32,223 nt of DNA from an uncultured Clostridia bacterium (lineage in GTDB: Bacteria; Bacillota; Clostridia; Christensenellales; Borkfalkiaceae), in the NCBI GenBank assembly GCA_947624225.1, contig CANQJF010000023.1:1-32223 (forward strand), in the 5' to 3' direction. Positions 6,628 to 13,631 of the stretch are shown here, in pieces (position 1 is the stretch's first letter; each line of letters starts with the position of its first letter). The notes below the pieces were generated by a model that was not told the DNA's origin, did no database searches, and saw nothing but the letters and a program-made list of their open reading frames with translations. The position numbers and the translations under genes were made by a program.

Positions 6628-8091
6628 TTAAATCACGCACTTGCCATCGAGGAAAGAATCGAAGAGCGCGGAGACGTTGGCGCCCGACTTGGAAAAACTG
6701 CCGATTAGATCTTGGGGCGTTGCAATCGTGCCGCCATAGGTGTCCGCATAGCGTTTGAGCGCGCCGACGAGCTTCTTGCTCCCGATCACCTCGCGGATCC
6801 TGTCAAAGAGGATGACGCCCTTGTCGTAGGCGATGTTGCGGTATTCATAGTCCCCCGAAAACTCCGTGAGCGGCCTGTGCATCACCGTGTTGGCCTCGCC
6901 ATGCACCTGGGAATACACCGAGAAGAACGCGCGGTAGGAGCGCTCCGATGCCGCGATCAGGTCCTCGTATGTCAGGCCGTAATCGGGATGCTCGCCGAAG
7001 AAGAGCGCCGCCGAATACTCCGCCAAGCCCTCGTCCTGCCACGCGTCGTCGAATTGGTTGCTCCCCACCTTGGCATACCACCACTGGTGCGCCGTCTCAT
7101 GCGCCACGGCCCGTGCCCGCTCGGTGCCGCTCGTTCCGGCCGAGAGCATCGTGAACGCGGGATACTCCATCCCGGCGAAAGCAAGGTTGGTCTCGGCGAC
7201 GGTATAGCGCGCGCGGTCATACTGCCCGAAGAGGCTGCCGTAATACGCAAGGCTCTCTGCCGCCGTCTTTAAGGTCGCCTCGGGATCGGTGTCCCAAAAG
7301 TAATAATACGCCACTTCGGTATCCCCCACCTGTTCGGTGAGGAGATTGAACTTCTCACTGAGCACAAAGGCAACGTCCCTCACCCCCTCGGCTGAGACAT
7401 GGTATGCCCGTTTCATGTCATCGGCGTTGTCATCCGCCAATTCTTCCACGGCAAAACCCGCGGCGATCGTATAGCTTTGGGGGACGGTGAGTGTGACGTC
7501 ATAGTCGGAAACGGCGCTCACAAAGGGATCCCCGCTCGAAGCATAGACGTATTCGCGGAAGCCGTCTTTGCCGAGTTCACAGAGGGTGGGATAGAAATTG
7601 GCGAGGTTGACGGTGCTCACCGTCACGCCCAAGCGGTGGTTGATCTCGGCGAGCTCGACGTCATATTTGACGGTGACCGTCGCGCACTCCCCCGGTGCGA
7701 GCGGAGAGGAGAGTTTGAGGGAGAGAATGTTCTCATCCTCGCCGCCCACGGAAAAACTCTCCGCGCCCGAGATGCCCTTGATCTCCATTTCCCCATAGCT
7801 CTTCTTCCCGCCATAGTAGGCGATGGAGTGCAGGCGGTCGGAGATCGGCGCATATTTTGCGCCCTCGCGATAGGCATTCCCCCAGAGCTGAAATTTCAAT
7901 TCCGAAAGCTCCGTCTCGGACATGTTAGGGACCTCCACGGTCATCTCTGCCGAAAGCGTATGCGTCTCAGACAGATACTCTCCCTGAATGGTATAGTGAC
8001 TGCGCGCGCATGAGTGCTTCTCACAGGCCGTAAGAGTGAGCGCCGACACAAGCACCGCACCCGTGAGCGCCAGACAAAAAATTTTTCGCAT
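6628..8091 (-). CDS. M1-family (gluzincin) metallopeptidase lipoprotein
   Basis: This 487-residue protein starts with a lipoprotein signal (lipobox LTAC, Cys 23). The N-terminal half is the beta-rich domain of M1 aminopeptidases. The catalytic part has HETAH at about residues 331-335 and, 18 residues later, the Glu of DEGLAEY, giving the full HExxH-x18-E zinc site. The upstream AGMEYPAF corresponds to the GxMEN substrate-binding loop of the family, with Tyr for Asn, as seen in many bacterial relatives. It should sit outside the membrane and trim peptides. The start at 8091 has AAGGAGGT. It ends about 30 bp from a palindromic repeat. The upstream gene is the M23 peptidase in the same direction, but hairpins in the gap make shared transcription uncertain. 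Confidence 0.88.
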   Translation of the reverse strand: MRKIFCLALTGAVLVSALTLTACEKHSCARSHYTIQGEYLSETHTLSAEMTVEVPNMSETELSELKFQLWGNAYREGAKYAPISDRLHSIAYYGGKKSYGEMEIKGISGAESFSVGGEDENILSLKLSSPLAPGECATVTVKYDVELAEINHRLGVTVSTVNLANFYPTLCELGKDGFREYVYASSGDPFVSAVSDYDVTLTVPQSYTIAAGFAVEELADDNADDMKRAYHVSAEGVRDVAFVLSEKFNLLTEQVGDTEVAYYYFWDTDPEATLKTAAESLAYYGSLFGQYDRARYTVAETNLAFAGMEYPAFTMLSAGTSGTERARAVAHETAHQWWYAKVGSNQFDDAWQDEGLAEYSAALFFGEHPDYGLTYEDLIAASERSYRAFFSVYSQVHGEANTVMHRPLTEFSGDYEYRNIAYDKGVILFDRIREVIGSKKLVGALKRYADTYGGTIATPQDLIGSFSKSGANVSALFDSFLDGKCVI

Positions 8092-8165
8092 ACGTTACCT
8101 CCTTCCTGATCGGGTTATTGTATGTGCGAGGAGAGAGGTTTATGCTTACGGGAAAGCGGCGCCCC

Positions 8166-8285
8166 GCTTTGTCTTTTTTTAAGGGGCGGAACGCTTTTCC
8201 AAGGCGTCCGAAGCGCTCTCCCCAAGGAACTTCGGGAGAGCGGCAAAGAAAGTGGCCGCCGAAGCGGCCGCCTTCTTAAAGGGGG
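8166..8285 (-). terminator. Hairpin cluster after the M23 peptidase gene
   Basis: On the minus strand GGCCGC, a TTCG tetraloop and GCGGCC are followed by ACTTTCTTT, a fair terminator just past the M23 stop. Next come GCTCTCCC/GGGGAGAGC and a CGCCCC/GGGGCG pair. These may end the M23 transcript before the M1 peptidase gene. Confidence 0.45.
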
Positions 8286-8289
8286 GAAA

Positions 8290-8979
8290 TTACTTTTCTT
8301 CCAACACAGGTTCGAGATAATCTGTGGGATCCACATAGTCCTCGTTGAGCGTGATTTCGAGATGCAGGTGCTCGCCGTCACGCGCCTCGCTTCCATACGC
8401 CGCGGCGACCGCTCCCAGCCGCTGACCCTTTGCAACCGTCTGCCCGGCTTTGAGACCGTCGGTGGGCTCCACAAAGCGATAGAGGGTTTTGAGGCCGTCG
8501 CCGTGGTCGACGACGATGAGGTTGCCCAACTCTTGGCTGACGCTCACCGATTCTATCGTGCCGTCCGCCATGCACCTCACCTCCGTGCCGGCAGGCGCGC
8601 TGAAATCCACAGCCTTGTGGCGATACCACCAGCCCGTCGTCTCGTTGTGGTAAATGTCCGCGTACACGACGGAGTAATCCTCATAATCGATGGGCGCGAC
8701 AAAGTTGACAACTTCCTCGCCGCCGGAGGGTTCGCCGGGCTCGTCGTCCCCGGATGCGGGGGGATTTTCTTCGGGCTTGTTGTCGCCGGGATCGACGGCG
8801 GGGGGATCCTCGGGCTTGTTGTCACCGGAATCGACAACAGGGGGATTGTCCGCAACCGGATTGCTATTCTGTGTAACAAAATACACCGTCAGCACGATCC
8901 CCGCGATCAGCAAGAGCGCGCACACCGTGAGGATCGCATAGTAAATAATTTTCTTTTTGCTTTGAGATTTTTCTTCCAT
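8290..8979 (-). CDS. Membrane-anchored M23 (LytM) peptidase, SpoIIQ-like
   Basis: This 229-residue protein has a basic N-terminus, one membrane helix (about 11-36), an acidic Pro-rich linker (about 40-88) and a C-terminal M23 domain. The domain has H121 and D125 (RHKAVDFSAP) and HLHLEI (H204, H206), so the zinc ligands are complete. M23 enzymes cut peptidoglycan cross-bridges. The layout and patterns such as LGNLIVVDHGDGLKTLY resemble SpoIIQ, the forespore protein that spans the engulfment channel with SpoIIIAH. That match is from memory and no other sporulation gene is present here. A longer frame from 9147 is rejected because ATG at 8979 has CGGAGG at the right distance and precedes the expected membrane anchor. 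No clear promoter was seen. Confidence 0.85.
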   Translation of the reverse strand: MEEKSQSKKKIIYYAILTVCALLLIAGIVLTVYFVTQNSNPVADNPPVVDSGDNKPEDPPAVDPGDNKPEENPPASGDDEPGEPSGGEEVVNFVAPIDYEDYSVVYADIYHNETTGWWYRHKAVDFSAPAGTEVRCMADGTIESVSVSQELGNLIVVDHGDGLKTLYRFVEPTDGLKAGQTVAKGQRLGAVAAAYGSEARDGEHLHLEITLNEDYVDPTDYLEPVLEEK

Positions 8980-9081
8980 GACATGCCTCCGAATTTTGTA
9001 TGTAGATGATTGACGCTCTCTTTGCGGTTTATACCCATCGGAGAAAAATTTTTCCCGCACTTTTTTTTGAGGGGGGGGAAT

Positions 9082-9110
9082 GGTCGAGACCTTTCGGGGG
9101 CGACAAGGCG
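9082..9110 (+). repeat. 29-bp dispersed repeat, copy 1
   Basis: The block starting GGTCGAGACCTTTC and ending GCGACAAGGCG matches the reverse complement of 20971-20999 at most positions. Confidence 0.6.
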
Positions 9111-9333
9111 TATGCCCCCTCCCATGGGAGGGGGCAACAGAAAACAAATTTCGTGAACCATTCTAATCCCATGCGAATAACCAAAACCACGCTCTTCCAA
9201 TCCCACAAAAATCCTAACGGCTTTTTGCGGGAACCCTCGGGTTTTCGCCACCAATTTGTCAGCTTGCGACTTCTTGTCCGATGGAACCGCCAATCGGAGC
9301 CATACCCTTTCAAGCGCAAGTGCACATTCGCCT

Positions 9334-9386
9334 CGTAAATTTCTATGCCTTTATTATAAAGAGCTTCTATATGATAGAAATTTACG
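9334..9386. repeat. Perfect 13-bp inverted repeat with AT-rich centre
   Basis: CGTAAATTTCTAT at 9334-9346 pairs with ATAGAAATTTACG at 9374-9386 across 27 bases. There is no coding sequence here. It may be a hairpin or the scar of a small mobile element. Confidence 0.6.
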
Positions 9387-9595
9387 AAATGTTTCCATTT
9401 GCTTGCCTTAGCCCGAATTTATTTCGGGCGTGGGCGACCCAATTTGCCGAGCCCTGTCGGCTTGTTGTCGGATGGAACAGTTGAGAGACAGAATTTGTTA
9501 AGGCGCCAACGCACATTTCCGTCACGGAAATTTGTTTTCTGAACAAAGAGGGAGCGGTTTATCAAGGGGATACACTCACTCCGCTGTCGCTCCGT

Positions 9596-9653
9596 TACTT
9601 CGTCGCTCGCGCTCCTCGTGACGCCCTTAGTCCACAATAGAAGCCTCGGGCGG
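9596..9653 (+). repeat. Dispersed repeat shared with island B, copy 1
   Basis: This block, with CGCTCCTCGTGACGCCCTTAG and ACAATAGAAGCCTCGGGCG, matches the reverse complement of 21055-21112 with only a few differences. Confidence 0.65.
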
Positions 9654-9654
9654 A

Positions 9655-9735
9655 CGGTATGACAGCGGAGGGACAAGGTTCGCGCATTCGGTATGACAGC
9701 GGAGGGACAAGGTTCGCGCATTCGGTATGACAGCG
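9655..9735 (+). repeat. 34-bp tandem repeat, 2.4 copies
   Basis: Two identical 34-bp units (9655-9688 and 9689-9722), each starting CGGTATGACAGCG and ending TTCGCGCATT, are followed by a partial unit at 9723-9735. Units abut without spacers, so it is not a CRISPR array. Confidence 0.85.
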
Positions 9736-9772
9736 TAAGAAAACAAATTTCGTGAACCTTTTCGTGAATTCC

Positions 9773-10192
9773 TCAATACCCTCCGAAAATCAGCGGCGTG
9801 CCGGCGGCGGTATATTCCGCCCCCACGGCAATATGCAGATTGATCAGATGACCGTTTAGGAGGATACCATGTCCCAAAGCGGGGCTATAACAATAATAAT
9901 TCACCACGCCCGCGGCCTCCTCGGAAAAGCACACCTCGGCATGAAATTTTTCGAGAAGCCGGGCGGCGCAGTCCCCCTCGTAGCGCACGCTCTCCCCGCG
10001 GATGTCCGTGCGGCAGAGCTTTGCAAGCGCGGGCATGTCCGTGCGGATGATCTCGGCGGAAGAGGTGCCCGTGTACAGTTCGTAGGCCGATCCCATTTCA
10101 AAGACGGGCGCGCTGTACACCGCCCACAGGAGGAATACGGCGAGCAGTGCCGAAAGCAAAATCCCGGCCGGCCGAAAACGTGCAAAGCGCAT
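9773..10192 (-). CDS. Small exported protein, possibly YwmB-like
   Basis: This 139-residue protein has a basic start, one hydrophobic segment (about 9-29) and an outer domain. The end, INLHIAV followed about 11 residues later by GTPLIFGGY, resembles the C-terminal part of YwmB (MNLQIAL and GTPIV), a secreted Bacillus protein of unknown function encoded near sporulation and wall genes. The similarity is short and from memory. Earlier frames exist, but ATG at 10192 has GGGAGGA eight bases upstream. It lies about 110 bp after the HIT gene on the same strand and is probably last in the prmA operon. It ends inside the repeat island with no obvious terminator. Confidence 0.65.
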   Translation of the reverse strand: MRFARFRPAGILLSALLAVFLLWAVYSAPVFEMGSAYELYTGTSSAEIIRTDMPALAKLCRTDIRGESVRYEGDCAARLLEKFHAEVCFSEEAAGVVNYYCYSPALGHGILLNGHLINLHIAVGAEYTAAGTPLIFGGY

Positions 10193-10302
10193 AAAAAAAT
10201 CCTCCCGCATGATGATCGGAAGGATTATGGACCGCAAAATTTTATTTTATACAGCCCTCGCGGCCGAACCGTGCGGGCGGACACGTGCCCTTGGGCAGTG
10301 CC

Positions 10303-10638
10303 TCACTCCCAGCCGAGTTTTTGGCCGCCGAGGATGTGGATGTGCAGATGCGGGACGGTCTGGCCGGCGCTGTCGCCCTGGTTGATGACGAGCCGATACC
10401 CATCCGCAAGCCCAAAGGCGGGCGCGTTTGCCGCAATTTTTTCAAGCATGCGCCCCACGAGTGCCGTGCGCTCCGCATTCAGCTCCGAAAGGTACTTGAA
10501 ATGCTCCTTGGGGACGGCCAACAGGTGGATCTTCGCGATGGGCTGAATGTCCTTGAATACGACCATGTCCTCGTCCTCATAGACCTTGGCTGCCGGGAGT
10601 TCCCCCGCAACGATCCTGCAAAAGATACAATTTTCCAT
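10303..10638 (-). CDS. HIT-family (histidine triad) nucleotide hydrolase
   Basis: This 111-residue protein is close to full length for the HINT branch of the HIT family. The N-terminal CIFC (C4, C7) is typical of bacterial HinT proteins, and the triad HLHIH is at 97, 99 and 101 followed by ILGG. These enzymes hydrolyse adenosine phosphoramidates such as AMP-lysine, and their cellular role in Firmicutes is unclear. The start at 10638 has AGGAG. It lies 14 bp after mtaB and is surely cotranscribed. A longer frame up to 10698 would overlap mtaB and is not supported. Confidence 0.93.
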   Translation of the reverse strand: MENCIFCRIVAGELPAAKVYEDEDMVVFKDIQPIAKIHLLAVPKEHFKYLSELNAERTALVGRMLEKIAANAPAFGLADGYRLVINQGDSAGQTVPHLHIHILGGQKLGWE

Positions 10639-10652
10639 AACTTTCTCCTTGA

Positions 10653-11876
10653 TCACTCCACACGGGAGAGTAATTCGCATGTTGCGCCCCCCGAACACGT
10701 TCCGAGCAAGCGCACGCGGTACATGCCCCCCTCCGATGCGCTCTCATGAAAGACGCGAATATAATTTTCGGTGTAGCCGCCCCCCTCTTCGAAGAGTGCG
10801 GTGAATACTTTTCCGACATTGCGCTCGATGTATTTCCTCTCGGCTGTCTCGGCGGCAGAGAGCATGCGCCCCATGCGCTCCGTCTTGACCTCGGGGGGGA
10901 GATCCGTCAGTTTCGCGGCGTTGGTCCCCTTGCGCGGGGAGAAAGGAAAGGCGTGCACCTTGGCAAAGCCCGCCTCCTCCACAATCGCGAGCGACGCGGC
11001 GAAGTCCTCCTCCGTCTCGGTGGGAAAGCCCACGATGATGTCCGTCGTGATGGCGGCCTCGGGGAATGCAGCATAGATCTTGCGGCAGGCCGCAAGGTAT
11101 TGTTCCCGCGTATAATGGCGGTTCATGGCGCGGAGCACCTCGCTCGACCCGCTCTGCAAGGAGAGGTGGAAGTGCGGCGCCGTGCCGGCCTCCCGCATGG
11201 CCGCGAGCAGTTCGTCCGTGACCGCGCTCACTTCGAGCGATCCCAGACGGATGCGGGCGGGCACCTCCTTTAAGGCGAGCACGAGCCCGTCCAGCCCCAC
11301 TTCCCCGTCGCGGTAGGAGGAGAGGTCGACGCCCGTGAGCACGATCTCCTTGGCCTCGCACGCCCTCGCCTCCGCAAGAATGCTCGCAAGCGAGCGGGAA
11401 CGGCTCCTGCCGCGCAAGTAGGGAATGAGGCAATACGAACAAAAACGATTGCACCCGTCTTGCACCCGAAGCAGGGCGCGCGTGCGCGTTCTTTTGGGCA
11501 TGGGTAGCTCGCAAAAGGTCTGCTCTGTCTCCACGGCCACGCCGCGGGCGTCGAGCATCTGCAAAACTTTATCCTTTCGCATGGCCCCCGTGACCAATGT
11601 TACGCCCTCGCGGGCGGCAAAGGCCTCTGCGTTGTTCTGGGCGGCGCATCCAAACACGATGACGGGCGCGGAGGGGTTGAATTTGCGCATGCGCGCGACG
11701 GCCTGCCGGCTCTTTTTTTCGGCCTCGGCGGTCACCGCACAGGTGTTGAGCAGGTAAAGATCGGCCTCCCCGAGCACATCGGTGACCTCATAGCCGCACT
11801 CTTCGAGCCCCCGCATGAGGGAGGCGCTCTCCGCCTCGTTCAGTTTGCATCCGAGCGTAAAGACACACGCCTTCAT
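10653..11876 (-). CDS. mtaB: tRNA (t6A37) methylthiotransferase MtaB
   Basis: This 407-residue radical SAM enzyme converts N6-threonylcarbamoyladenosine at position 37 of ANN-decoding tRNAs to its 2-methylthio form. The N-terminal MTTase domain begins MKACVFTLGCKLNEAES, with three conserved Cys (C10, NTCAV near 46, FGCAAQ near 80) for the second cluster. The radical SAM core has CNRFCSYCLIPYLRG. A C-terminal TRAM-like region follows. GCKLN and the missing CPYC-type variations place it with MtaB (YqeV) rather than MiaB or RimO. The start at 11876 overlaps the rsmE stop (ATGA), a coupled arrangement, with GGGAG upstream. The long 5' extension of this frame lies inside rsmE and is not real. Confidence 0.93.
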   Translation of the reverse strand: MKACVFTLGCKLNEAESASLMRGLEECGYEVTDVLGEADLYLLNTCAVTAEAEKKSRQAVARMRKFNPSAPVIVFGCAAQNNAEAFAAREGVTLVTGAMRKDKVLQMLDARGVAVETEQTFCELPMPKRTRTRALLRVQDGCNRFCSYCLIPYLRGRSRSRSLASILAEARACEAKEIVLTGVDLSSYRDGEVGLDGLVLALKEVPARIRLGSLEVSAVTDELLAAMREAGTAPHFHLSLQSGSSEVLRAMNRHYTREQYLAACRKIYAAFPEAAITTDIIVGFPTETEEDFAASLAIVEEAGFAKVHAFPFSPRKGTNAAKLTDLPPEVKTERMGRMLSAAETAERKYIERNVGKVFTALFEEGGGYTENYIRVFHESASEGGMYRVRLLGTCSGGATCELLSRVE

Positions 11877-12589
11877 CCCAATTCTCCCAAAAAATATGCC
11901 GCAACGGAGAGCATGGCAATGGCCGCGGTCTCGGCGCGCAAGATGCGCTTCCCGAGCGAAACACCGCGATATCCCATCTCGCGGGCCATGGAGAATTCCT
12001 CCTCGGAAAATCCCCCCTCGCTCCCGACGACGAGCGCGCACGAGCCCTTGATCTCGGACATGGGTGCCCCGTTTTCTTTCAAAAACTCACAGGCAAAGAG
12101 TTTGCTCTCATACGGCATCCCCTCTTCGAGCGCCCCTTTCAGGTGCTCGCGATAGACGATCTCGGGCGCACGGGTGCGACGGCACTGTTTGGCTGCCTCC
12201 TGCGACACCCGTTTGAGGCGTTCGAGCTTGTTTTCATTCATATAAGCGGAGCAATAGGCCGAGGAGAAGATGACCACTTTCTCCGCGCCGAGCTCTGTCG
12301 CCTTTTGCACGACGAGCTCCGTCTTATCCCCTTTCAAAAGCCCTACGATGAGGCACATCGCGGACATGGGTTCGGTGTCTTGCGTCTGTTCCCCCGTAAC
12401 ATGCAGGAGCATGCGCGACTTTTCCACGCGCGAGACGATTGCCGTGTAGGCCTTGCCGGTGCCGTCGAGCAGGGTCACTTCGTCCCCCGCGGCGAGCCTC
12501 AGCACATTCTTTGCATGGCGGAATTCGCCCTCTGTGAGCGCGACTTCCTCCCCGATCTCCTCCACAAAAAAGCGCTTGGGTGTGGCCAT
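11873..12589 (-). CDS. rsmE: 16S rRNA (uracil-1498-N3)-methyltransferase RsmE
   Basis: This 238-residue SPOUT methyltransferase methylates U1498 of 16S rRNA. The N-terminal PUA-like domain has FRHAKNVLRLAAGDEVTLLDG. The C-terminal SPOUT knot shows LVVGSEGGFSEEEF and LGKRILRAETA, the SAM-binding motifs of the family. KCRRT appears here as KQCRRTRAP. Length is normal. It starts three bases after the prmA stop, and overlaps mtaB by four. The order prmA-rsmE-mtaB is conserved in Firmicutes. Confidence 0.95.
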   Translation of the reverse strand: MATPKRFFVEEIGEEVALTEGEFRHAKNVLRLAAGDEVTLLDGTGKAYTAIVSRVEKSRMLLHVTGEQTQDTEPMSAMCLIVGLLKGDKTELVVQKATELGAEKVVIFSSAYCSAYMNENKLERLKRVSQEAAKQCRRTRAPEIVYREHLKGALEEGMPYESKLFACEFLKENGAPMSEIKGSCALVVGSEGGFSEEEFSMAREMGYRGVSLGKRILRAETAAIAMLSVAAYFLGELG

Positions 12590-12592
12590 ATG

Positions 12593-13531
12593 TCAACCTT
12601 TGAGAACGAGGGCGCACCACGAGCCCTCCTGCCGCGCGACCACGGCCCCCAATCTTTGCGCCTCGAAGGCGGCTTTCACGGTGGAAAGGCGGTCGTCGAG
12701 AATGCCCGAGAGAATGACGGCGCCGCCCGGGTTGAGATGGGCGGGGATGGCGGGCGCGAGCTGTGTGAGGATCTCCGCCGTGATGTTGGCGAGGATGAGA
12801 TCGGCCTGCATCGCGGTGTCGTCGACAAGGTTGCACTCCGAGACGATGACGCTCCCCTCCACGCCGTTTCTTGCGGCGTTGTGCTTGGCGCTCGCCACGG
12901 CAATGGGATCGATGTCCGTGAGGTAGCACAGCTTTGCGCCGAGTTTTGCGGCCGCAATGCCCAAGATGCCGCTCCCGCATCCGACGTCGAGAACGGTATC
13001 CCCCTCCCGCAAATAGTCCTGCATGAGTTTTACGCACATGGCCGTCGTCTCATGCTCACCCGTGCCGAATGCCATGTTGTTGTCGAGCAGAATGACCTTT
13101 TCATTGGGCTGTGCGCGGTATTCGATCCATTCGGGCACGACGACGACCTCCCCCAAGCGGATGGGGCGGAAGTGCTTCTTCCACACCTCTAACCAATCGT
13201 CCCCGTCGATGATCTTTTTGCTCTCTTCGAGGGTGCCGAAGTCCACGGCGCCCGCCGCACGGTCGCGGCGACGATAGATCTCCTGCATGATCGCGGGGAT
13301 CTCCCCCTCGCGCGCGGGATGCAAAAAGGCCTTGACGAGCACATCGGTGCGGGGCGCGGTGAGCGAATCGTCGATGTAGTCCCAATAGACGCCCGTCTTT
13401 CCCGTCTGCAACGCGACGACGTCGGCATAATCCGAGATGGCCACACCGCCCTCGGTGTATTCCCAGAGCACATCGGCGACGAGTTCGCTCGCCACGGACG
13501 TGGTGCGGATGGTAAGTTCGATATATTTCAT
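12593..13531 (-). CDS. prmA: Ribosomal protein L11 methyltransferase PrmA
   Basis: This 312-residue enzyme methylates ribosomal protein L11. The first third is the substrate-recognition domain; the rest is a Rossmann methyltransferase with MAFGTGEHETT (the family's GTGxHxTT loop), LDVGCGSGILGIAAAKLGA (SAM motif I) and DLILANI (the N-I catalytic region). The frame extends upstream to 13813, but ATG at 13531 is the family start. It has no Shine-Dalgarno sequence and lies 7 nt after the -10 box of a consensus promoter, so the mRNA should be leaderless. It is the first gene of the operon prmA-rsmE-mtaB-HIT and probably the exported protein. Confidence 0.94.
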   Translation of the reverse strand: MKYIELTIRTTSVASELVADVLWEYTEGGVAISDYADVVALQTGKTGVYWDYIDDSLTAPRTDVLVKAFLHPAREGEIPAIMQEIYRRRDRAAGAVDFGTLEESKKIIDGDDWLEVWKKHFRPIRLGEVVVVPEWIEYRAQPNEKVILLDNNMAFGTGEHETTAMCVKLMQDYLREGDTVLDVGCGSGILGIAAAKLGAKLCYLTDIDPIAVASAKHNAARNGVEGSVIVSECNLVDDTAMQADLILANITAEILTQLAPAIPAHLNPGGAVILSGILDDRLSTVKAAFEAQRLGAVVARQEGSWCALVLKG

Positions 13532-13538
13532 GGGTATT

Positions 13539-13567
13539 ATTATATCTGTTTGCCACACAATTGTCAA
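13539..13567 (-). promoter_or_regulatory. Consensus promoter of the prmA operon, predicted leaderless
   Basis: The minus strand has TTGACA (13567-13562), 17 bp, TATAAT (13544-13539), then 7 nt and ATG. Its -35 box is six bases from the -35 of the divergent permease promoter. Confidence 0.85.
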
Positions 13568-13573
13568 GAACCC

Positions 13574-13602
13574 TTGAAAATCTTCAAAAAATATGTTATA
13601 AT
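13574..13602 (+). promoter_or_regulatory. Promoter of the purine permease gene
   Basis: TTGAAA (13574-13579), 17 bp, TATAAT (13597-13602), with TGT giving an extended -10. The leader is about 24 nt and ends in GGAGG. It is too short for a purine riboswitch. Confidence 0.85.
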
Positions 13603-13631
13603 TGCTACACGCAAACGCAACGGAGGTTTTC

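Larger units (their letters stand above)
8980..9772. repeat. Repeat-rich non-coding island A
   Basis: No plausible gene is seen in these 793 bp. They contain a GC-rich palindrome (CCCCCTCCC/GGGAGGGGG, about 9114-9134), two diverged copies of a unit around 9231-9345 and 9411-9535 (each with a CG-rich hairpin, an AATTTG word, a GATGGAAC word and a GCACATT word), two direct copies of AGAAAACAAATTTCGTGAACC-like sequence (about 9137 and 9737), the 13-bp inverted repeat at 9334-9386 and the tandem repeat at 9655-9735. Several blocks recur in island B at 20947-21480. Confidence 0.6.

Noticed and set aside
8980-9147. Longer N-terminus for the M23 peptidase
   Set aside because: Overlaps repeat DNA, lacks a ribosome binding site, and the GGAGG-preceded ATG at 8979 fits the membrane anchor.
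9655-9735. Possible CRISPR array
   Set aside because: The repeats abut without spacers and no cas gene is nearby.
11877-12041. Longer N-terminus for MtaB
   Set aside because: It lies inside rsmE in another frame; the family starts at the GCKLN region.
13603-13631. Purine riboswitch before the permease
   Set aside because: The leader is only about 24 nt, too short for the fold.
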